A stretch of 64,000 nt of DNA from Irpex lacteus (lineage: Eukaryota > Basidiomycota > Agaricomycetes > Polyporales > Irpicaceae): NCBI GenBank assembly GCA_001986395.2, contig MQVO02000007.1, positions 1,549,833 to 1,613,832 on the forward strand, given 5' to 3'. Numbering within the stretch: position 1 is the stretch's first letter; every line of letters starts with the position of its first letter. Below are positions 47,303 through 58,320 of this stretch, in pieces. Position numbers and translations under genes: made by a program. The notes below the pieces were generated by a model that had not been told where the DNA came from, made no database searches, and saw nothing but the letters and a program-made list of their open reading frames with translations.

Positions 47303-48492
47303 TTACTGTGGCCACCCAGTCTTCGGCATCAGCCTCTTTCTCTCAACCACCAGGGCCGACACGACAATCTCGTCCAGCAGCGCCTCATCAGATGTCAGAA
47401 TCCATAACTGCGTCGTGGGTGGACCGTTCAGAGTGACGGCACCGCTGCCAGAGCCCGAAGTATTGTTGCTTAAAGTGCTATTGCGCCTTCCTCCTCTGGT
47501 CACTGGGGCTGCGAACAAGCCGACCTGGACGTACGCGGCAGCGGCGGAAGTGAGTACGGCTATGATTGTATGGGTGGGATCGTGGGATTGGTAGCACTAT
47601 AGAGAGTCGACAATGGAAAAGTCAGAAGTCATATCAGACAGCCGCCTGCAGGTTGGTAAGGGGTTGAAACTGTATACGTACGCTGGCTTTGTGTGGATTA
47701 TCGTATTGCCAATGAAGCTGGAAGCGGCCTCTTTCCCAGTTCCATCGGTCCTGCGAACACGTCCTGATGTCAGTATGGATTTCGCAGAAAAACCTAATTG
47801 CATGCGCTCACCGGTGCTAGGCTCTTGACAACTCGAAAGGGTTTCAAAACATCGTCTAGCTGATAGGCCGTATTGTCGGTGAACAGTGTTGGCGGGTCTC
47901 GAGAGGGGCCCATCCTAAGTAGAACACAACACAATTAGCTTACTCAATGTCCACGTAATCGAACTACTCACTCGAAAGTAGCAACCAGCCTCTCCGTCCT
48001 CCCACTTTCCACTGTCGTCACGAACGACGTCGGTACGAAACAATTCGGGCTGACGCTGATGATATACAGTGGCGTCTGAAGCGCAGCCTTCCTTGGTGGA
48101 TACAACGCCATCGTGCCATTCCCGGTTGGTTTGAATATGCATGTGCCGGGAACGGGGAGGTTCAACCTCTCTGATGGTGGGGTCAAATGTGATACGAGGT
48201 CGTGTGGCGAAGGCTCGGACGTTAGCGAAGAGGGAGGGAGGAACTTGGGTATACCGAATGTGTTTGTTGACGGTGTAGAGGAGCTGGCGTGTGAGTATTG
48301 GTAGAGGTTGTGGGTTCTGACTGGTATGATTTCCGATGTGAAGTCGAAATTAGTGGAGGCGGTGGAAGAGCCGCCATGCGACTCTTGGTGGGACCTCGCA
48401 GCTGCTTCGGATACGGACATGTACGAGATATCGGAGTTCGCGCTGTTGCTTGTTGACAGCGCACCTAGGGATGATTTGGAGGATAACATCAT
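47303..48492 (-). CDS. DUF6593-like protein, paralogue A of a tandem pair
   Basis: Basidiomycete protein of unknown function. I start at tandem ATGs at 48492 (MMLSSKSSLGALSTSNSANS), as the open frame extends only to a GTG; an extra 5' exon is possible. A Ser/Pro-rich N-terminus of about 100 residues precedes a beta-rich domain: PGTCIFKPTGNGTMALYPPR, QTPLYIISVSPNCFVPTSFV, TTVESGRTERLVATFEMG, SRDPPTLFTDNTAYQLDDVL, DRWNWERGRFQLHWQYDNP, HTIIAVLTSAAAAYVQVGLF, and a C-terminal helix ALLDEIVVSALVVERKRLMP. Introns sit after ATFE, before DRWNW and after HKAS. The same intron positions occur in the paralogue at 49856-51476. About 345 residues. The DUF6593 label is from overall pattern and is tentative. 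Confidence 0.75.
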
Positions 48493-49855
48493 GCTCGAAG
48501 TCAGAGGTTGCACGATGCTTTGCGTTGGTCAAGAGCTAGTGGCGACGAATCTCAAGGGCTGATTCGATCTGTATGAAGCTGCTCATCAAGTAAGCTTAGT
48601 TAGCCTGCGGTAGAGCCACAGAAGCTCACCTTCCGAGTCCTAACTCATTCGTATGAGCGTGCACTTCACGATCCGCAGAGTGTTCGTGAGACCATAGCCT
48701 TCTTATAATGCCCCCAGGCCCGCAGCTTCTTGACCGGCTTCTAAGAGAGAAGAAGGAGAATGCACAGACAATGATTGACTCCAAGTAGTTACCCCGTCAG
48801 CGCAGCCGAAAGGGTGTTCCATCTATCAGGTATATATGCTGCGACGACTGATATCCATGAACCCAGCTAGACAATTGAAAGATGGCGGCGATTGTAACCT
48901 TTACATCTGTACAAACACCAACATGTCAATCTAAATGTGAAGGTTCAGCAACTCCAGTCTGCGTCCGTGAGTGCTCACTGGGATGAAGGGGACGAACGTG
49001 CGCGGCCGTTCAACAATTATGCCACGGTTCACGGATCTGAGTCGTTCATCCATCGTTTGTGGCGGAAAAGCGCAGATACCAGCCGGTGGCCGAAGTACTA
49101 GTGTCATCATAATCATGAGTTTCGGAAGCTGGCCATGAACTTTCAAAACGTGACAGTGTGTTTTGGCTCGTGTGAGAGTATTTAGATGGGAAAGCCTGGT
49201 AATATAATTGTTCTGAGTGTGCCATCTAGTAGGATATCATGCCAAACCGCCTGAATATCTTCAAAATTCAAGACCAATCGAGTGAGTGACGGTGCACTTA
49301 TCCGGTTTGTCGTGGTACGTAGAAAGGTGGAAGGATAGATAGACGCCGGCTTGAAGTGGCTGCACCAAGCTTCGTACGCTCGAATCCATATCCATCGAGT
49401 ATATACAGGCGACACATTGAGCAGTACATATAATGTGTATCATATAATGTGTATCATATAATGTGTATCATATAATAAACACCGCTTGTACAACATATTG
49501 TTTCTAATTTTACCAAGCCCCAGAAATTCCACACACGATTCTCTACAAGAAAGCGAATACCAGCGAACCAGAGGCCGAGTCGCAGCTATGAGTAAGTGAT
49601 TGATAATTGCAGGGGCAGATATGCGAAGGGTCGTGTTAAATAGACAGAATAAAGAGAGTAGATAGAAGATACATGGGGTAGACGATGAGACGTGGGACAT
49701 TGAGTCAAGGCACGAAAAGATACAAGCCTTCGCGGCATGCATCAAAAGAGTGTGACGGTAGAGTGGAAAGATGATGCGGCAGAAAATTGATATCGTTATA
49801 CACACTGAGAAACATAATCAGACGGTTTGCACGGACGGACGAGGGAGAACGGAAC
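48493..49855. other. intergenic between tandem paralogues, holds a tandem repeat
   Basis: About 1.36 kb: promoter of paralogue A and 3' region of paralogue B. It contains the 14-bp tandem repeat at 49427-49476. I found no degraded third paralogue by eye. Confidence 0.45.
49427..49476. repeat. 14-bp tandem repeat, about 3.6 copies
   Basis: Perfect copies of CATATAATGTGTAT at 49427-49440, 49441-49454 and 49455-49468, then a partial copy CATATAAT to 49476. It is AT-rich and lies about 380 bp downstream of the stop of paralogue B, probably outside its coding context. Microsatellite-like; copy number should be unstable. Confidence 0.95.
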
Positions 49856-51476
49856 TCAGTTGAAGAGGTCTTTGTTCTGGTTCCCATCGATCGGCGTCAG
49901 CCGTTTACGCTCTACTAGTAAAGCAGAGACCACGATCTCATCCAAAAGTGCTTGATTTGGTGTCATCACCATCAGCCTTGTCATAGGCTGCCCAGACGGT
50001 GGTAATGTTCCCGGCGTATATGCTCCCGCTGCTGAGATAAGCGTGGCCAGCGGCGTTTTGGCCTGATCACTGTCATGGTGGCACTAAGCAATTGAAAGGG
50101 GCACATGAGTGTTTACATTTTAGGGAGAAAGAGTGGAAAAACACTTACGACGGCCTCAAAATCGCTGGAATAGTACCAGTGCAGGTTGTATTGCCCGCGA
50201 ACCCACCGCCAGCGGTCCTGCTTACGCGAGGGTTAGTAAGACCTGCAGGTCGCAAGTATAATGACACGACCAGTGAGAGTTGCTTACCTTGAGCTTGGAC
50301 TTGACTTTTCGGAATTCGAAGAATACATCATGGAGTTGGTAGGGTATGTTGTCCATCAAGAGCGTTGGCGGGTCCCGCGACATGCCCATTCTAATACACA
50401 GCACTTGTCAGCGAGATGGTGGCGGCGTAGCCGTTAGGGTTGTTCACGTACTCAAAGCGGGCGATCAGCTGCTTTGAACCCGGACCACCTCGTTTGACCG
50501 TAGTGATGAACGACATGGGCTGGAAGCAGCTGGGAGAGACATGGAACGTGTACAGCGGGGTCTGGTTCTCTACTTCCCCCGGAGGACAGAGAACCATAGT
50601 GGCGTTCTCCAGTTCGTAGAACGTACATGTGCATGGAACCTGCAATTGCTGAAACGACTGTTGGCGGACAGGGCGAGGGGCGAGTAGAGGTGAATGGGGA
50701 TTGGAGAAGTTCCTGGGGGAGTGAGGTGCCGATAGAGGTGAGTGAGTGGATGGATAGAGTGCGTGAATCACAGCTGGATCGTCCTGCTCCGTAATTGACA
50801 TTTGTTCAAGGCGGTGAATCAAGTTTCCATTCGGTGAACGATTTGCAGAATGAATGGAGGATCCTGGTGGAGTAGGAAGACCAGCCGCCACGTATAGATC
50901 CGGATACTGCTCTCGTTGCTCTCTCCTGTCCTGTGAATGGTGGGAACCTGAGCTACCTGACGAACTGCGTTGTCTGTGGTCGATTTCAATGGGAAGAGGG
51001 AGGACATTGCTGGCATCGGAAAAACGTCTATCGCGAAAGGCGGAGGGGGCGAAGTGGCTTGCATCTGAGGGTCTCCTTCCGCTGGTAGCTGTAGGAATGC
51101 TGGCGTTTGAGTACATGCTGCCGTCTGAGGGGGTGTTGCGACCGTAGAAGTGCACTGCGTCAAAGCCAGTGTCTAATTCTGGAGAGTACTCTTGGTACCT
51201 GAACATACGTCAGCATGTTTGCATAAAGTTAAGTGTGCGGTAAACTAACAACGGAGGTGGAGACAAGACGGTACGGTGTGCTCTGGAGTCGCTGGCCATG
51301 GTGCTGACTGTGAGAGGCGAAGGGAGGGTGATATACCTCGACCGCCTCCGAATGCGCTTCCTGTTCATCACCTGCGCGTTAGCGGAAGTCTGATTAAACT
51401 CGCCAGGCACACATACCTTCCCGTAATCTCCTGCTGTTCCTCTCCTGTTCCCTACTGCAGCGCACGTTGAGGCCAT
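49856..51476 (-). CDS. DUF6593-like protein, paralogue B of a tandem pair
   Basis: Same family as the gene at 47303-48492. Two in-frame ATGs are possible: 51476 (MASTCAAVGNRRGTAGDYGK, joined across a 45-nt intron 51372-51416 that is a multiple of three) or 51299 (MASDSRAHRTVLSPPPLL); I give the longer model. A Ser/Pro/His-rich N-terminal region (about 200 residues, RRPSDASHF, DRRFSDASN) is longer than in paralogue A. The domain is shared: PCTCTFYELENATMVLCPPG, NQTPLYTFHVSPSCFQPMSF, QLIARFEMGMSRDPPTLLMD, NIPYQLHDVFFEFRKVKSK, DRWRWVRGQYNLHWYYSSDF, and ALLDEIVVSALLVERKRLTP. It ends NQNKDLFN. Intron positions match paralogue A at three sites. Function unknown. Confidence 0.75.
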
Positions 51477-51783
51477 GCCGCGCTGTGGTTGGTCGCGCCT
51501 GCATGCACGTTCGAAGTTAATGGGCGTCTGGGTGCTTAAATCTCAGATCTGTCAGAAGTTGTAATGCTCGGGACCGCCTTCAACATTTCATCCTCCCAGG
51601 CCATACATGGCCACTTCTTCACTTCTTACTTGTTCCTAGATTCGCACAGCACAGCCGAAGGCCATCTAGCTGCGGAATTATGACATTGAGTCGAAAGTGC
51701 TAGATGAGTAGCAGATAGCATACAATTAGACGTAGGTCTTGCTAGATGAGTAGCAAGGGCGTAAGATAACTGAGAACTGGCAC
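51477..51783. other. intergenic with duplicated hairpin motif
   Basis: About 300 bp: promoter of paralogue B and 3' region of PABA synthase. Holds two copies of a 16-bp hairpin-forming sequence (51698-51713 and 51740-51755). Confidence 0.6.
51698..51755. repeat. direct repeat of a 16-bp imperfect hairpin
   Basis: TGCTAGATGAGTAGCA occurs at 51698-51713 and again, identical, at 51740-51755, a 42-bp period. Each copy is itself an inverted repeat (TGCTA ... TAGCA, six-base loop). On the minus strand both copies lie 28-87 bases past the PABA synthase stop, so they would be in its 3' UTR. Confidence 0.9.
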
Positions 51784-54209
51784 TCAACGGCTCTCGCTGA
51801 CGCGCTTTCCAACATGGAATGCCGGCAGCACGCTCTCGACCTTGGCCAGCATCTCTTCCCACTCAGACTCTGGATCGGAGAGGGCGGTGATCGCGCCCCC
51901 AGCTCCCAGGGTCCATTCAGTCCACTCCCGCCCACCCTGTCCCTCGGACTCGGGTCTTGGTTCGTACTTGAAGCAACTTCGGATGGTCACTGACCAATCG
52001 CTTCCGCCACCGACGCACCAGTAGCCAAACACACCGGAATATATGCTGCGATCTTGTTCTTCGAGGCCGTGTAGGATCTCCACGCTGCGTTTCTTGGGGG
52101 CACCCGTCATGCTGCCTAAGACCATGCACGCGACCAGTCAATATCATATCCATCCAACACAGTAATCAGACGTCAGGTAATACAAACTCACCCGGAGGCA
52201 AACTGTTCCTGAGAACCTCCCATCCCAGATTACTTCCACTATCCAGCTCAGCGTCCCTAGGAAGACGCCCTTCGATGACGCTCACGAGTTGCCACACCGT
52301 CTCGTATTCTTCGACAGCACAGAACTGCTTTACATCGACGTCGTCCCCTACAACGCTGTGCAGATCGTGTCTGATCAAATCGACGATCATGAGATTTTCA
52401 GCGACCTCCTTCACGCTACCGATCAGGGCCTCTTCGGCCACGGCGCGCGTGATGCCTGGACCTTTGCGAACGGTGCCTTTGATAGGACGGAGTTGGCACA
52501 CACCGTGCGGAGGTCGCGAAAACGAAAGGAAACGTTCAGGTGAAGAGCACACCATGGTTGTAGGATGTAGGCGCAGGTATGCGGAATGAGGTGCCGGGTT
52601 ACGCTGACGAAGCGTTTGATACAAATCCCAGGATGAGGAACCATTAGCGTCGTAGTCCGAAGCGGAAGGTACGCGGACGCGGGTCGGTGCGGTCAAGCAT
52701 AGCTCGTACGAATCTCCGGAGTACAAGAACTCCTGAGCACGCTTTATACGATCGATGTAGTCTTCACGGTCCGGAAGAATAACGGTAGGAGAGATCGAGG
52801 ACTCCATTGTGCGACGTCGCTTCGAAGCGACACGCACAGGTCGGTCCCGTGTCGAAGGCGTGATAGCAAGCGCGTGTAACTGCTTCTGCATGTCGCCTAG
52901 CCAGGCTTCGTCGTCACGGAGTATAGATTGTACGAAAATCTTGCCTGTCACAGAATCTATCACGATGCTTCGTTCGACGAAGGCAAGGTTTACATCGTGG
53001 TGTATGCCACTGCGCTCCTTTTCCCGGCTTAAAGAGGGAGAGAGCGACTGTACACCGAGTTCGTAGCTGAGGAATCCAACGAGGCCACCCCAGAACGGGA
53101 TACTGTCCTCGCCACCGATTGCCTTCTTGCCGTGCATGTAGTCAGATAGCCAGGTCCAGATGTCTTCGACGTCCGTCCAGACCTCCTCAGCGCCAGACGT
53201 GAGGAGAACTCTGGCATCACCTCGCCTATACGTGATCCTTGGGCTGGTAGGGCACAAACACCCGATGATAGTAAATCTGCCCGGTTGAGCGGCGGATTCC
53301 AGCATTACGAAATCCTTTGAATCGTTCTTGACCCCAAGCAACTCGCAGACTACTGGTATGTCAAGATCTAGATCCTTTAAGACACGCGTTGAGACGTGAA
53401 TGGGTTCGCAGGTAGGTGTCGAAGCTCCAGAAGATGTTAAAGCAGGGTGTACGTGTGGCCAGGCGGGGCCAATAACCGCCTCCACTTCCACCGTCCAGGA
53501 CTTGACCTCCCGCCCGTTAACGGCACTCCATAAGTCGGCCAATCTCCACCAATTCCTTACAACTTCCTCTCCGCCTCCTTCTGTTCTTACAGACTCTGGG
53601 TGATACTGCACGGCCCAAAATGGCTTCGACACGTGCTTTACGGCCATCAATACTTTCCCATTTTCATCCTCTCCATCGTCCGCCCATGCCAATGCTTGTA
53701 ACGGTTCATCGCCATTGAGGGCGACGTGTAGCGAGTGATATCGTACGGCGTGAACGTCTCCAACGTTCTTGTAGATGCCGGTGTTGTCGTGTTGGATGTG
53801 AGATATTTGCCCGTGCTTAACGACCTTTAGCCGTTTGAGAGTTCCTCCAAACTCTAGCACGAGGCTCTGTAGACCGAGACAGACACCGAATACGGGAAGG
53901 AGAAACGAAGAAGGAAGTTTCCAGATGTTCCGAACCACACCAATGTCTGCGTCGTTGTCGGGTGAGCCAGGTCCTGGACCAACTATCACCGCGGAGAAAT
54001 GAGGAAGAAGTTTGGAGAGTGTGGTAAAAGGCACGGCATCGTTCTTGATGATGTGGACCGCGCAGCCAGGGATGGCTTTGCGACAAAGTGCTGCAAGGCT
54101 GTATGGGTGTATGAGATTCCTGGGTGCACCGGGGAAAAAGACTGAGGACGTCCACTTACTTGTATGTGAAGGAGTCATACGAATCCACAAGCAGAATGCG
54201 GGGGGACAT
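51784..54209 (-). CDS. ABZ1: 4-amino-4-deoxychorismate (PABA) synthase, fused GATase and chorismate domains
   Basis: Makes aminodeoxychorismate from chorismate and glutamine for p-aminobenzoate and folate. Start ATG 54209; exon 1 MSPRILLVDSYDSFTY joins NLAALCRKAIPGC over a short intron. GATase half: VIVGPGPGSPDNDADIGVV, PVFGVCLGLQSLVLEFGG (nucleophile Cys), and WAVQYHPESVRTEGGG (His-Glu of the triad). Chorismate half: FWGGLVGFLSYELGVQSL, ILPDREDYIDRIKRAQEFLY, SGDSYELCLTAPTR, SPERFLSFSRPPHGVCQLRP, IKGTVRK, IVDLIRHDLHSVVG, LRNSLPPGSMTGAPKKRSVE, YSGVFGYWCVGGGSDWSVTI and GAGGAITALSDPESEWEEML. PIKGT with a Lys marks aminodeoxychorismate synthase rather than anthranilate synthase, where this position is usually Ala. 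Two introns; about 760 residues. The gene has no frame break. Confidence 0.95.
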
Positions 54210-54728
54210 CTTGTATCCCTAGTGAAGCATGCACAGACTTAAACCCAGTAGAAGAAAATCCTCTAAGCAGAATAAGTTATATGTCGAAAGGAGAATGGTG
54301 GACGTGGAGGAGAAACCCCATCGCTTAAACACGATGGCTGGGCTGGTCGGTGTGAGTGAGTTCAGGCAATCGGCTGCAAATCTCCCGCGGTCAAATGAGA
54401 ATCGAACGCGCACGATTTTCCGGCGCCACAAAGTGCTCGCTTTCCACTTTAGGCAGACAGCGGATCAGAATGCAGGGATCACGGATCAGAGACTGCGAGA
54501 CAATCTACGATCGAAGGTTCGCGTCACTTGAACCTGTATTTCTCGGAGTCTCCGTCTTTCCTAGCCTTTCATGTCCTCGGACCACTACCATCTCTTTGAA
54601 CATTAGGAAAAGCAAGTATTTTAATGTGTTAACAACATATGTGTCACTGATGACATCTTGCTATCTTAGCGACGCGTCGCCGTGGAAGGCCATACTCGTG
54701 AAGCACTGACTGCACGCCATAGGCAATC
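54210..54728. promoter_or_regulatory. divergent promoter region, PABA synthase / TTI1
   Basis: About 520 bp between divergent genes. No gene seen. Confidence 0.5.
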
Positions 54729-57700
54729 ATGGCAGCTCGAACCGAAGAAGATAGGGAGCTGTTCCAAAAGGTAATCGATCATTAACTTCAGACAAACGCA
54801 TTTTGATCTAACATACTTGCAATCTGTAGCTTAAAGCACTATGTGTTCCCCTACTTGGAAATGCCGTCCTTACACCATCATCCGAGTCCATCCCCGAGGT
54901 TTCTACCTTGCTCTCAAGCGTTCTCATCATGCTGCGAGACGCAAAGTCAAATGGCCGCATCCTGAAACCGGCTCTCATATCCTATGTTTTCTTCCCCATC
55001 TCGACGATTCTCAGACGGAACCAAGGCTCGACAATTCCGGACCAGCTTCTTGAAAAGCTCCTAGACGTTCTCACTATTCTTTGCGATGACTGGTGGTGGG
55101 ACATGGAGACTCAGACCTGGGAGCAAGTATTCATGCTCTGTGGTGCAATCATAGGCGGAATAGAAAATAAAGGAAAGGGAAAAGACAGGGCCGACGAGAC
55201 GAAAGAAGCTGCTGCACAATGCCTTTGGACACTTCTACGACAGCGGCTTCCGGCTGAAGATCCACTGGGAGCTCAGGCATCCGCACTACGCTCGGTAACT
55301 ACTTTTGTTACATTCCAGGCGCAAAGCAGAACCGCAAGATTCGTTCCCATCATCGGGCAGACGGTGGACTCGCTTCTCGGCACTTGCCACTCGTCACATC
55401 TGCCGCTTGCTCGTACTTCTACCAAAGCGTTGCAGGTCATCATAGCCCACTACCTGGCTGATGATGTGGTGACGTCGCTTCTTCCTGGTGTTGTCAGCTC
55501 CATGTGCAAGGTCGCTTTGGCAGTAGGTAGTACCAAGACTTGGGCCAATGGAGATATCGTCGCTGCTGCCTTACAGGTGCTACAGGAAGCAATCATCCGT
55601 GGTATCGGCGACGTAATATGCGTTAAGGAAGGTGCTGTTGTGTCAGTCGATACTTTGGAAGACCTCGTGGAATTGGAGACGCAGTCCTCGGAGGACCCGG
55701 AACCCACTCGCTGCGCCGCCTACACAACACCCAGAACGAAGAGCTGGCTACGCGGTACTTCATCCCAGATACATATGGCACTCATATCTCTCAAACCATT
55801 GGTCAACCATCCAACATCATCAGCGCTACTTGCGTTATGCTCACTCGCTACCGCCATACTTGACGCGACACCGTTAACTCTACCACAGAGTCAGCCGCTG
55901 CTTCTCTCGTGGCTTCTATCCCTCACCCATTCCGATTACGCGAACGTTTCTTCACATGCGAAGACATCTCTTCTTGACCTGCTGGATCCAGCTACATCTC
56001 CTAGTTATCCGCTTACCCAAGTTCTATTACAAATATCAAAAGAACATCTCACAACTCTTCCTCGACTGTTGCCCTCTCACTCTGACGCAAGAGTAGAACA
56101 TAGCGCTAAGATAGTTGAAGCTATCTGCTCGTTGGCCTCCGAAGCTAACCATGACGCCGATCGCCGCTTACATGCCGCAGGCCGCGAGATTGGGAGACTA
56201 CTGGGCCCGAACGGAGGTATCGAGCGATGGGGGTGGAGTCTGCTCTCCGTCTTGATATTCTCTCCCCCTCATGTCATGAACACTTCTGCTCCCGCGTCAC
56301 AACTCATGCTCGAGAGCGACGGCGAAATTGTGCAGAGCATCCCCTTCCCCGAAATCACTCTACACACTCTCACCTCTCGAGCAGCTCAAGATGCACTCGA
56401 AAGAATGTTACGCGCCATGGGTGGGGCCTCTGGAGAAGATGGCCTGTACGCTGCGGAATGGTTCCTCAATATCGGCAAGAATAGGCAGGACGGTCGGGCT
56501 ATTGCCGGGCTCTGGTGTGCATGCAGGCTGCTGGAAGGGATTGGCCATGTCTCGCTGGATGTCTCCTCGCTGGATACGCCGATTTATCAACGGAAGAAGA
56601 AGCTAGAGAAGTTTGTACGTGGTATCGCAAAGAATCTGCCAGAAATTTGGGACGAGAACGAGACCTCTTTGGACGAGCTTCAGGAACCGGCTTCATCAAC
56701 CGAGCAGGCTCTACTGGACCCTCAAGAGGACGTTGTCGTCGAGCATACGAAGGGGCTCATTACCATTCGCTCTCCGCTAGATGTTGGCGACCCCAAACCT
56801 TATGTCAATAACACTCCTCTCCCTCCAGCTCCCAGTCCCACTCTACGCAAAGCGTTGGCATTGCAAGTCCTCGCAATTTGCGCAGGCATACTACAAGCCC
56901 GTTATGCTCCTCTTCTACTCAACGTTCTCTATCCAATCCTACACTCGCTGGTCTCAGATTCAGCACATCTGTCGTCCACTGCTCTCTCTACGCTGCACTA
57001 TATCACACATTCCACATCTTACGCCTCTCCGGCAAACCTCCTGTTATCAAACTTTGACTACGCTCTGGATGCTGTTTCTCGAAGGCTTAATCGAAGATGG
57101 CTCGACATCGATGCGCCACGTGTTCTGGTCGTCCTTACACGCCTTGTAGGTCGAGACGTCGTGCAGAAGGCCGGTGACATTGTAGAGGAATGCTTCGACA
57201 GGCTGGACGAATTTCACGGGTATGAAGTGCTCGTGGACGGCCTCATTGCGGTATTGCTGGAGGTCGTTTTAGTGGTTGGAGCAGACGAACAAAATCATGC
57301 CGCACCCAAGCTCGCTGACCAGTCGCGTCATACTCGTCAAATCGACGACGAGCGGTTCAACTCCTTCTTCGAATGGTTTGAACATCGGCACGACAAGCAG
57401 ACAGATGAGGAAGGGGTGCCCAGTTTCAAGTATCATGAGGTGCCTCACAGAGGCTGGGGTGTTGGGGAAGAAGAGGACGGTCAGCATGCTGATCGAGTTG
57501 AAGATCCTGCTCCTGAGGTACCACCCACGCCAACGCAGTCACTGACTAGACAAATCGTCTCACGCTCGCTTTACTTCCTCACGCATGGTTCCCCCCTCAT
57601 CCGCGCTCGTATACTTAACGTGCTTACATCCTCCGTACCCGTTCTGCCAGAATCTGCGCTCCTTCCCTCAATACACCAGGCTTGGCCGTTCATCCTCAAT

Positions 57701-58216
57701 CGAGTAGGAGACCCAGAACCTTTCGTAGTTGCGGCTGCTGTCTCGCTCGTTGAGGTTCTCGCGGATCGGGTTGGAGATTTCATGCATCAGCGGATCTGGA
57801 ACGACGTTTGGCCCCGCTTCCAAACTCTACTCAAGAAGCTAGAAGCCGCGGATTCGACTAGTGCACTGGCACGCAGAGGCCCAGGCACGGTAGGCACGGA
57901 GTCTGCGTATACGGTTTCTCACAGACTCTACAAGGCCATGATCGGTACCATGACGTCTGCGGCTATAGGTGTGCAGGCAAAGGACACCAAGACGTGGGAA
58001 GTGATACTTGCCTTCCGGAGATTTCTACATGACCACGCGCATGAGGAGCTTCAAAGGCAAGCGAGGGAACTGTATCGTGCTTTACGCTCGAACAATCCGG
58101 ATGCAGTTTGGTTCGCTTTATCTGCGACCCAGGGAAAGATCGATGCATGGCCATTCCTGCACAATCCACGGTGGTCGATTGATGCAAACGCAGACGAAAT
58201 TTTGCAGACCATTTAG
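54729..58216 (+). CDS. TTI1: TTI1, TTT complex HEAT-repeat subunit
   Basis: Part of the Tel2-Tti1-Tti2 (TTT) co-chaperone that folds and stabilises PIK-related kinases such as TOR, ATM/Tel1 and ATR/Mec1. Exon 1 is 54729-54770 (MAARTEEDRELFQK), spliced to LKALCVPLLGNAVLTP; the rest is one exon. About 1,140 residues of HEAT-like helices, normal for the family. Recognised by TILCDDWWWDMETQTWEQVF, MLCGAIIGGIENKGK, ARFVPIIGQTVDSLL, VIIAHYLADDVVTSLLPGVV, KTWANGDIVAAALQVLQEAI, LYFLTHGSPLIRARILNVLT and WPFILNRVGDPEPFVVAAAV. Central part has an acidic, Asp/Glu-rich insertion (PEIWDENETSLDELQEP). No frame break over 3.4 kb. Stop 58216 is only 104 bp from the stop of DCD1 on the other strand. Confidence 0.92.
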
Positions 58217-58320
58217 ATGGCAACGAAGTATACAATGATGTTTACGGCTCCGTTTTCCAGGTCGCATATGGTACGTGACACCGCAGTAAGTATGCTTGTG
58301 GGTTTTTCTGATATTGTATG

